A stretch of 64,000 bases of DNA, taken from the NCBI GenBank assembly GCA_025267735.1, contig CM046299.1, forward strand, positions 25,384,468 to 25,448,467, in the 5' to 3' direction. How positions within the stretch are numbered: position 1 is the first letter of the stretch; each line of letters begins with the position of its first letter. This DNA comes from Mactra quadrangularis (taxonomy: Eukaryota; Mollusca; Bivalvia; Venerida; Mactridae). The notes beneath the pieces were generated by a model. The model saw only the letters and a list, made by a program, of their open reading frames with translations, ran no database searches and had not been told where the DNA came from. Both the position numbers and the translations under genes were made by a program. Of the stretch, positions 15,001 through 27,000 are shown piece after piece.

Positions 15001-18000
15001 CTGCCTAAAACTTTAATTAGTACAAGGAATTATTCAATCCATAGTACTAAAATATGATTGTATAAAGTCAAGAATAAAATGCTTTCTCAAAACAAACACA
15101 TGTAAACATTTACCGGTGCATCAACTTAATTACAAACTTAAGCATCCAGTACTCTGGTAAACGCCGACGGCCAAAAATGCTCTGGTAAGAATATGTGAAA
15201 GCAGATCCTAGACAGGATGACATGGAGGTCAGATGTAAGAAGATCTAGCCGCCTTTTAACTACGCCATTCCCTGGGATATCGGCAGCAGTTAACACATAA
15301 ACCATCCGGATTTGATTGATGATTGATCGATATTGATTTCGAATTCTTTTGCAGAAAGTCAAAATGACAGAACGATTATATCAAAACAAAATGTCAATTT
15401 ATTTGAAATTTGATACACCAAGTGTCTACAACTGTTTTGCTTAAATGTTCTTGTTTATATACTTAAGTAGCGAAGTATCCTTTCATTTATTCCAAAACTA
15501 ACAGTGCATCAATACACGCTTTGTATGCTTTTTATTTTAGAAACAGCTACAAATGGTTGTTTTGCTATGTCATGGGAGAAACCAGTTGGACTTTGGAAGT
15601 TGTACGAAGATTGTAATACAAATCTACCGTACATATGTCAGTCCCTACGTGATGGGTTTACCACCAGTACTACACCAAGCACTACCGAACCTTTTGCTGA
15701 TTGTCCTACTAACTGGTCTCCCCATGAAGAGAATTGCTATCGTGTGAGTATTTTTATAGATGCAAGGAATATTTATTATACTTAAACATTTATTTGATTC
15801 AAGTATGTTTTCATATTTTATGGAGTCAACTGTTTTGCACATGGCTGAGCATATCAAAATCTACATTAAGAATGAGCTCAAACATGTTCGGATAAGCAAC
15901 AGTTGGTTGCTAAGTAATCTATGAATACAATTCTTAAGTTGCATGTTCGAATCCCACTCGGTTAGGTAATACTTTTCCATGAAAATTTGACAACAATGTT
16001 GATTTTTCTCCGTTGATTAGATAATGAAGAATTTTCCGGCCTTGTGAAAGGATTGGTTAGCACTGGTTATAGACAAGGGTCCAAGAGAGCTAGATTAGGT
16101 GCAATGTACGTCGTTAAATAACCTGAATTGTGTTGACACGGCATTAAACCGAGTTAGAAAAACTGTGTATTTTAAAAAAAAAATGTTTGCTAATTTTAGG
16201 TCTTTGATCATGCTTTGGATTGGTTTGAGGCACGTGCTTCATGTTTTGATGTAGGAGCTGCCTTGGTTAGCATTCATGATCTTGCTGAAAATACTTTTGT
16301 CAGACATTTGTAAGTGCTTTTAGATACTTAAACGAAATTGATAAAATGTTAAACTAAAACAGTCCATGGAAAGTGTGCTCGGCTATGAAAACAATGTGCT
16401 TATCTATCATCAATCTCAATTATTAAGGACAAGCTGGGTAACCACGGACGAAAACTAAAACGGGCACAAGATGATTAAATTACACACTAAATCTATTCTG
16501 TAAACTTAACAGGTTTTTTAACAAATTTTCACACACAGTTTTTAGGCATTAAATTATGCAAAATTAAATGCCAATTTACTGATTTAAAGCTTGCACTTTG
16601 CGTTGTTTGTTCTTTAGTAAAGAACAACGAAGTTCAATGGCAACATACTTGACTATAAACATGGTTTGATCGTCAATGTAACTACATTTATATTTATTGT
16701 GTTGATCTTTATTAAGATTTCCCCTGGCACTCCAGTCCTTAAATTCTTAAAATAACGTACACATATGCTCCTATCATATCTTTGTCAACAAACACAAATA
16801 TTAACGATCCAATATGAACAATCGGTTACGAATTGTTGGAATACTTTCATATAATATGTTAAAACTAAGGTAACGTGTATGATAATGTAAGTGGTGGAGA
16901 TTTATTTCCTGTGTTGTTTTATGATCATTAGTTATGGATTCTTGGGCCTGTACTAAATATTCTTTCAATATTGGTAAAAATCTCTACGGAGTATAGTGTA
17001 GCATTATAAACAATGTGGCTGTTATAGATTCTTAGCGTTTATTGTTGTGGAATGGGAAATAATTAGATTCACACATGCCTTGTTCGACATTTATGTTAAC
17101 AGTTTACCTATTTGTTAAGCTCCTATTAAGTACGTAAAAGCGTAAATATGCTTAGCGTTTCGACTAACTGTGTCGGTAGGGCACAAGTCTACTGCTCGAG
17201 AGGTCGTAGATTCGATTAATACTTTCACGGTGTTTGGTCATGCAATAATTTCTACGGCAATTCTTCACATTATTGATTATAAACTAAGTAGGACAATTGT
17301 CAGTCACTGACGAATATGTGCGACTTGTGACGAGTTTACTGCTAAAGCTAAAGATTTAGTAACCGCTGTGATGTGACCTGGTATTAAACCAAACCAAAAT
17401 ATGAATATTCTTAGCGTCATTTTTTCGATTGCAGGTGCGATGACTCATCTGATAAAAGAAATTGCTGGATTGGTATAAATGATATTGACATAGAAGGAGG
17501 TAATTAAAGCAGTAATAGATTTTTCGACAATCGCTCAGAAAATACATTCCCCTTTCAATTTTATGATTACTTTTTACATATGGTAAATATTGAAATAGTG
17601 TCGTGAGCGTGTAGCGTAAGCGATAAATGAGGTTTCTAGTAGTCGGTGAATACCCGAGGATCTTTAGTCTTAGCTATGACCTCTTATTTGGGATAGAAAG
17701 GAGCTAAATGGTCAGGTCTTGATCAAATGAGCATGCCTCATCATTTATAATAGTTGATTTTTCAATACGCAGACGAAAAATAAGATTACTTGAGTCAGCC
17801 AACTCAATTAATATAAGTGTCAATAAAGGGCCTAAAATCAAAATGAAAGAAGTACTTTCTAAATAAAGCACTACTCATAATTTATTACATTAGTATTTTA
17901 AAGTATAATTTGACAATTTAACAATAACATAAATGTTCCTCTATTTGTTGGTTATGTTGAGAAGATGTTAGTATGTTTGATGTATTTGTACTAGGACCAA

Positions 18001-21000
18001 AGAAAACTTGGATAGGCCCGCTGATCGGCGTAAAATGACCATACATGTGTTGACCCTGCATTAAACTCAATAATACATAGATTGAGAGACACACTTCATG
18101 TTAAGAAATTAAATTTCTTTACAAAGTACAAATATCAAGTCGGTACTCCTTGTATAATTATGAAATGTGATGATATGCATTGTCATTTCTGACTTTGGCT
18201 AAAAACATGAAAAAGTGTTACGTTGCCTTTGTTAAATCATAACATTGCATGACATTGTCTCAATGAGTTTTGTACTGTAGACTTTGAATGGGATGATTTT
18301 TCCCCTCCGCAATTTGATAATTGGAACAATGGTGAACCGAATGATAGAAATAATGAAGATTGCGTAGTGATTATACGTGGCCACGGTGGATGGAACGACG
18401 TGCCCTGTCTTGTCCCGAAACAAGTAATTTGTAAAATGCCAAGAGGTTTGTTTTATAATCAATGCAATTTATATCTTTTTTTTTTGTTCTGGACTTCTAT
18501 CATTCTGAAACAAGGTGTTTCAAATTTCTATGGACTAGATTGTTATTTATTAGTTCTGCTTAATAAGTGCTTTGACATCAAGAAGTTAATAATGGCCCTC
18601 CTTAAAAGATGATAACGAAACCTGAAGATAATACTCGCTTATAGACAAAATATGTATATATGTGTATTAACACAGTCAAATATACATTACAGTGTACAAT
18701 ATTCTAAAAGAATAGGCAATTCCATGTATATTTTTCTAAGATGGGAATTAAGCTACATTTTGCTGTGTATCAATCGATATAGCACAAACTTGTCAATCAT
18801 TCGTTCAGTAATGTAAAATAGAAATTATTTAGATACCCTGTTGCATTTCATTTGAACGATGCATTCGTATGTCTGTGTTTTCAAACTGGTGCTTATTATA
18901 TTACCGGAAAAACATAGATAAATAACATTTATGTGAAACAATGTGGAGCATCAGCATGCTTTATGCAATGATTACTGTCTTCCAGTCCGCATTTCCTAAA
19001 GATATCTACACGTGTAACATATACACTACACATTTATTTCTTTACAGGTAAATTGGTATATTCCCCCACAAGCCCAAGAGCTCCTTCTCCAGTACCTCCG
19101 AGTTCCACAGCGCAATCATCATTAGAGTGTCCTGAATCTTGGTCATATTACGCAGGATCTTGTTACAAGGTATATTTACGCATTGATTTTAGCAAACTTC
19201 ATGCACATATTTCATATTTATTGTTTGTTCTAAGTTCATAGGTAACGTGATATATATGACACGTGGGATATAAAATTTGAACATTACGAATTAACAAATG
19301 TAATGTATGAATATTTATTTCGTATTTTTCATTATAATCATAAGCTATTGGATGAACATCGTACCAGCATAATATTCTCTTAACCTTACACTGGGTCACC
19401 ATTAAACATCATATCCCTTTCACTAACATTGAAATCATTCCATCTACACTAGACTGATATTGAACACCATTCACTTTATACCAGCTCTGTAACTATTCCG
19501 TTTCACACTGGATTATCATTGGACATAATACGCCTTTAACCTGCATTGTATACATTCCTTCTGACACTGAAATAAATATAGAAAAATAATAGTCTAACTA
19601 CAAATGAGTTTATTTAAGTTTATTTGCCCAAGCTTCCGGGTAAAACCCCCATCATCAGGGTTTAAACAAAAATACAGAAAGTGACGTCGACGTCATGCGG
19701 CGTCTATAGTAACGGCGTGACGTTTTGCGTACTAAACATAAACAGGATAAATATGAAAATATGATTAGGGGTGTAACTATACAGTAAAACCTATAAGTCG
19801 CCTTATGTAAAAGGTATAAGAGAATTTTCGGTTAGGTAATATTTTTCCATAAAAATTTGACAACAATGTTGATTTTTCTCCGTTGATTAGATAATGAAGA
19901 ATTTTCCGGCCTTGTGAAAGGGTTGGTTAGCACTGGTTATAGACAAGGGTCCAAGAGAGCTAGATTAGGTGCGATGTACGACGTTAAATAACCTGAATTG
20001 TGTTGACACGGCATTAAACCGAGTTAGAAAAGCTGTGTATTTTTAAAAAAAATATGTTTGCTAATTTTAGGTCTTTAATCATGCTTTGGATTGGTTTGAG
20101 GCACGTACTTCATGTTTTGATGTAGGAGCTGCCTTGGTTAGCATTCATGATCTTGCTGAAAATACTTTTGTCAGACATTTGTAAGTGCTTTTAGATACTA
20201 AAACGAAATTGATAAAATGTTAAACTAAAACAGTCCATGGAAAGTGTGCTCGGCTATGAAAACAATGTACTTATCTATCATCAATCTCAACTATTAAGGA
20301 CAAGCTGGGTAACCTCGGACGAAAACTAAAACGGGCACAAGATGATTAAATTACACACTAAATCTATTCTGTAAACTTAACAGGTTTTTTAACAAATTTT
20401 CACACACAGTTTTTAGGCATCAAATTATGCAAAAATAAATGCCAATTTACTGATTTAAAGCTTGCACTTTGCGTTGTTTGTTCTTTAGTAAAGAACAATG
20501 AAGTTCAATGGCAACATACTTGACTATAAACATGGTTTGATCGTCAATGTAACTACATTTATATTTATTGTGTTGATTTTAATTAAGATTTCCCCTGGCA
20601 CTCCAGTCCTTAAATTCTTAAAATAACGTACACATATGCTCCTATCATATCTTTGTCAACAAACACAAATATTAACGATCCAATATGAACAATCGGTTAC
20701 GAATTGTTGGAATACTTTCATATAATATGTTAAAACTAAGGTAACGTGTATGATAATGTAAGTGGTGGAGATTTATTTCCTGTGTTGTTTTATGATCATT
20801 AGTTATGGATTCTTGGGCCTGTACTAAATATTCTTTCAATATTGGAAAAAATCTCTACGGAGTATAGTGTACCATTATAAACAATGTGGCTGTTATAGAT
20901 TCTTAGCGTTTATTGTTGTGGAATGGGAAATAATTAGATTCACACATGCCTTGTTCGACATTTATGTTAACAGTTTACCTATTTGTTAAGCTCCTATTAA

Positions 21001-24000
21001 GTACGTAAAAGCGTAAATATGCTTAGCGTTTCGACTAACTGTGTCGGTAGGGCACAAGTCTACTGCTCGAGAGGTCGTAGATTCGATTAATACTTTCACG
21101 GTGTTTGGTCATGCAATAATTTCTACAGCCATTCTTCACATTATTGATTATAAACTAAGTAGGACAATTGTCAGTCACTGACGAATATGTGCGACTTGTG
21201 ACGAGTTTACTGCTAAAGCTTAAGATTTAGTAACCGCTGTGATGTGACCTGGTATTAAACCAAACCAAAATATGAATATTCTTAGCGTCATTTTTTCGAT
21301 TGCAGGTGCGATGACTCATCTGATAAAAGAAATTGCTGGATTGGTATAAATGATATTGACATAGAGGGAGGTAATTAAAGCAGTAATAGATTTTTCGACA
21401 ATCGCTCAGAAAATACATTCCCCTTTCAATTTTGTGATTACTTTTTACATATGGTAAATATTGAAATAGTGTCATGAGCGTGTAGCGTAAGCGATAAATG
21501 AGGTTTCTAGTAGTCGGTGAATACCCGAGGATCTCTAGTCTTAGTAATGACCTCTTATTTGGGAAAGAAAGGAACTAAATGGTCAGGTTTTGGTCAAATG
21601 AGCATGCCTCATCATTTATAATAGTTGATTTGTCAATACGCAGACGAAAAATAAGATTACTTGAGTCAGCCAACTCAATTAATATAAGTGTCAATAAAGA
21701 GCCTAAAATCAAAATAAAAGAAGAACTTTCTAAATAAAGCACTACTCATAATTTATTACATTGGTATTTTAAAGTATAATTTGACAATTCAACAATAACA
21801 TAAATGTTCCTCTATTTGTTTGTTATGCTGAGAAGATGTTAGTATGTTTGATGTATTTGTACTAGGACCAAGGAAAACTTGGATAGGCCCGCTGATCGGC
21901 GTAAAATGACCATACATGTGTTGACCCTGCATTAAAATCAATAATACAGAGATTGAGAGACACACTTCATGTTAAGAAATTAAATTTCATTACAAAGTAC
22001 AAATATCAAGTCGGTACTCCTTGTATAATTATGAAATATGATGATATGCATTGTCATTTCTGACTTTGGCTAAAAACATGAAAAAGTGTTACGTTGCCTT
22101 TGTTAAATCATAACATTGCATGACATTGTCTCAATAAGTTTTGTATTGTAGACTTTGAATGGGATGATGTTTCCCCTCTGCAGTTTGATAATTGGAACAA
22201 TGGTGAACCGAATGATAGAAATAATGAAGATTGCGTAGTGATTATACGTGGCCACGGTGGATGGAACGACGTGCCCTGTCTTGTCCCGAAACAAGTAATT
22301 TGTAAAATGCCAAGAGGTTTGTTTTATAATCAATGCAATTTATATCTTTTTTTTTGTTCTGGACTTCTATCATTCTGAAACAAGGTGTTTCAAATTTCTA
22401 TGGACTAGATTGTTATTAGTTCTGCTTAATAAGTGCTTTGACATCAAGAAGTTAATAATGGCCCTCCTTAAAAGATGATAACGAAACCTGAAGATAATAC
22501 TCGCTTATAGACAAAATATGTATATATGTGTATTAACACAGTCAAATATGCATTACAGTGTACAATATTCTAAAAGAATAGGCAATTCCATGTATATTTT
22601 TCTAAGATGGGAATTAAGCTACATTTTGCTGTGTATCAATCGATATAGCACAAACTTGTCAATCATTCGTTCAGTAATGTAAAATAGAAATTATTTAGAT
22701 ACCCTGTTGCATTTCATTTGAACGATGCATTCGTATGTCTGTGTTTTCAAACTGGTGCTTATTATATTACCGGAAAAACATAGATAAATAACATTTATGT
22801 GAAACAATGTGGAGCATCAGCATGCTTTATGCAATGATTACTGTCTTCCAGTCCGCATTTCCTAAAGATATCTACACATGTAACATATACACTACACATT
22901 TATTTCTTTACAGGTAAATTGGTATATTCCCCCACAAGCCCAAGAGCTCCTTCTCCAGTACCTCCGAGTTCCACAGCGCAATCATCATTAGAGTGTCCTG
23001 AATCTTGGTCATATTACGCAGGATCTTGTTACAAGGTATATTTACGCATTGATTTTAGCAAACTTCATGCACATATTTCATATTTATTGTTTGTTCTAAG
23101 TTCATAGGTAACGTGATATATATGAAACGTGGGATATAAAATTTGAACATTACGAATTAACAAATGTAATGTATGAATATTTATTTCGTATTTTTCATTA
23201 TAATCATAAGCTATTGGATGAACATCGTACCAGCATAATATTCTCTTAACCTTACACTGGGTCACCATTAAACATCATATCCCTTTCACTAACATTGAAA
23301 TCATTCCATCTACACTAGACTGATATTGAACACCATTCACTTTATACCAGCTCTGTAACTATTCCGTTTCACACTGGATTATCATTGGACATAATACGCC
23401 TTTAACCTGCATTGTATACATTCCTTTTTACACTGAAATAAATATAGAAAAATAATAGTCTAACTACAAATGAGTTTATTTAAGTTTATTTGCACAAGCT
23501 TCCGGGTACAATCCCCATCATCAGGGTTTAAACAAAAATACAGAAAGTGACGTCGACGTCATGCGGCGTCTAAAGTAACGGCGTGACGTTTTGCGTACTA
23601 AACATAAACAGGATCAATATGAAAATATGATTAGGGGTGTAACTATACAGTAAAACCTATAAGTCGCCTTATGTAAAAGGTATAAGAGCGCCTTATGTAA
23701 AAGGTATAAAAGTAGTGGTTTAAGACAAGGATCCAGATCAACCAGGCTAGATGACCTGATTGGCGAAAAAAAAAGACTAGGCTTTTGTTAAAACAGCGAC
23801 AAATCCTATGAATGAATAAGAATATACATATTTAAAGTTAACTATTTAGCATGATATAATGATCTTTTTTGTAGACCTACGATCAAACTGATTGGCTTAC
23901 GGCTAAGGCGACGTGTGAGTTAGATGGAGCTCAATTAGCTATCATAAAAGACGGTAACGAGAACCAGTATGTGAGTGTGAAGTAAGTAGACATATAGAAT

Positions 24001-27000
24001 ATATATCCGAGAATGTTTTTGTTGAACGGGTAAAGGGTAAAATTCAACGAGATGACAAAGGACACTTGAGTTAACTCGTATTATTTCAATATAAATAATC
24101 GGAAATTATCCATTGAAGCAGTTAGTCTTTTTAAATACAATATACATAATTTGTATGATTTATGTCCAAGTTGCTTGTAGACAAAATTGTAAAACAAATA
24201 TTTATTTTTAGAGTTAACGTATGTAATATTTTCATAGCAGCATTGAGCTTTTTTATACATGTAAGTACAATTGTTTACGAATCTTCATGAAGTTATATTT
24301 ATTTTAGTTTTAATTACAAGAATTATTTACTGGTTGTTCATTGTAGGTGTGACTTTTCTGCTTGTGATCAATGTTGGATTGGTGCACATGATTCGCATTA
24401 TGAAGGGGGTAAGATTACATTTTTATACATATCAGGTTATTGAATTTGTATTTTAGGGTGTTTTTTAATAATCAAATGGTAGAACATTTATCTTTTACAA
24501 TGATGATTTGGGGCACGTTCCGCAAGGCAATCGCTAGCTAGCGCTTTTTAGCGATTTCCTACGGAACGGTTTGCTACGATAGAGCAAATTGAAACGCTAG
24601 CTAGCGAAACGTAGCAAGTTTTTTTCTTGCTAGCTGTATCAATCGGAACACTTCTGCTTATTTCAAAATGGCTGCCCCCTGTTTCTTTTTCAAGAGTACT
24701 GATATAGATTTCATTTAATGCATATATTTCGTCAACGTGGTTTAAAAGAATATTCAAGGGGATAATTGATTTAAATATTTTTCATTTGTTACAATTTTGA
24801 ATAATTTGTATGAGGAAGTCGCCATTTTGTTTTTGCTAGCTTTAAGCAAACCGTTCTGTAGACCTATTATGCTACAAAAAATCACTTTCAAAAAGCGACA
24901 GCTAGCGATCGCCTTGCGGAACGTGCCTTAAATGTCTAGAACCTAAAACCATGTTACATACTCGTAACTTTGTATATAAGTCAGTGAAAAATATAATCAT
25001 ATGTTATCAGGACTTGTTTCCATGTAGAGCACATGGAGAGCAAATGTATGTTATGAATGGTAATCGAAGTTACATTACACAACATTTAAACATTTGTTTA
25101 CTTTTGTGTTCGTATTACGAGGTTTTTATTTCCTACTAAAGGTCCCAGAATGGGTCAAGATCTCTAGGTACTTGGCATATACCCTCGTTAGTGGCCAATA
25201 ATTACTCCACTTAATACTGAGGTAGGCAGTCAGCGACCGTAGATGTTCATGATCAAACTACACTAATGACACGACCGACTAAGCTAAATAACATGTTGTT
25301 GTTGGTGATTATATTATTGTTGTTGATGCTGATATTGTTGTTGATAATCACATTGTTGTTGTTGATGATGATAATATTGTTGTTGATCATGATATTGTTG
25401 ATGCTGAAGATGATATTGTTGTTGTTGATGATGATATTATTGTTGTTGATGATGATATTATTGTTGATGATGATGACATTGTTATTGTTGCTGATGACAT
25501 TGTTGTTGTTGTTGATGATATTATTATTGTTGATGATGATATTGTTGTTGATGATGATATTGTTGTTGATGATAATGATATTGTTGATGATGATGATATT
25601 GTTGTTGATGATGATGATATTGTTGTTGATGATGATGATATTGTTGTTGATGATGATATTGTTGATGCTGAAGATGATATTGATGTTGTTGATGATGATA
25701 TTATTATTGTTGATGATGATATTGTTGATGCTGATGATGATATAATTGTTGTTGATAATGAAATTGATGTTGCTGACTTCTGACATTGTGGATTAATTGC
25801 ATGTACAAATCGTGTTAATATATTTTATTTGAATACTGATACTGTATTTAGGGTGAAAACATGTACTTGTTTTTCACATACGTCACTTGAATTGCCTATG
25901 ATAATGTTTTATAAGTTCTTTTTCACTGAAAATTGAATATAGATATACATGTTTTAGCATGTAAGGTAAAATCAGTTAATGTCTCTTCAGTTTTTCAATG
26001 GCTTGACAATAGTGATATGACATACGTAAACTGGGCCACGAATGAGCCTAACAACGTAGACAACGAGGACTGTGCCGAAATAAATTCACTATTTAGCACG
26101 TGGAATGATGTACCATGTTATGTTCAAAGATGTCCCCTTTGTAAAAAAGAATTAGGTATGTTTACCTAAGTATATTTTAAAAATTCATGTCATATAAACA
26201 TTTCCATACCAGAACGTTTTTCAGTTCATTATTTTTCACTCGATAACATAAATATTTATGCATTTTAAAGCTGAAACGTCTGTCTAATCAAAGCATAGAA
26301 TGAATAAAAAGTAGTCGTTACCTAGAGTTATCAGCGCCCATGAAATGATTTTTCGCTAACGAATCGATTGCTAATTCTATTTTTGTTCCAACAATATGTT
26401 TTAGAAAATCGGGATACATGATTTAGTGCAAACATAATTATGCAAAATTTTGACATTCTAAAAATATAATGTCATGTTCTTCTTTTTTAAACGTCCTATT
26501 CAATACATAGTTAGCTCATATATACGACGCCAGCTTTTCCTACAATGGGTTTCCTGGACAATTTTCTATCACCAGTACTAACTAAACCTACCAGGAAGCC
26601 GACATAGGGTAACACTTTCCGCGACCGGGCTCGAACCCACGATCTCAGGATTCGAACTCTGACATGCTAACCAACACGCCTCGTCCCCGGCTTTACGTTA
26701 TCTTCAATGATCACAAATTGACCCGATTTGATCAATGGTTTGATAAAAGTATATGTACATATGTATATGTAAAAAGGTTTAATAAACAGACCTAAGAATC
26801 AAGAAATTCAATTTAAAATGATTATGTCTCAAGTGCATGCGCGGAAATGAGTTTTAAATCTACCATCTATGATAATCCATTTCAGTTGCCAGTGTACCTA
26901 CTTCCACCCAACGAAGCATACCAACTCAGACATCAGAAAGTTGGAAATCAGTAAATTGGTTATGTCCAATGTTGTATGATAACTTGTTCGAAAATAATTG

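Larger units (their letters stand above)
15957..19823 (+). repeat. Tandem segmental duplication, copy 1
   Basis: About 3.87 kb, repeated almost base for base at 19,829-23,689 (offset 3,866-3,871). It holds four receptor exons: the CTLD4 body plus the linker that opens the next CTLD. Differences are scattered single bases and small indels. Confidence 0.95.
19829..23689 (+). repeat. Tandem segmental duplication, copy 2
   Basis: Second copy of 15,957-19,823. It starts at CGGTTAGGTAATATTTTTCC and ends at GTAAAAGGTATAAGAG, where copy 1 joins copy 2. It supplies CTLD5. The short word CCTTATGTAAAAGGTATAA repeats at both junctions. Confidence 0.95.

Noticed and set aside
25253..25786. Long open frames on both strands (poly Asn/Ile and poly Leu/Met)
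   Set aside because: They are translations of a GTT/GAT triplet repeat inside an intron.
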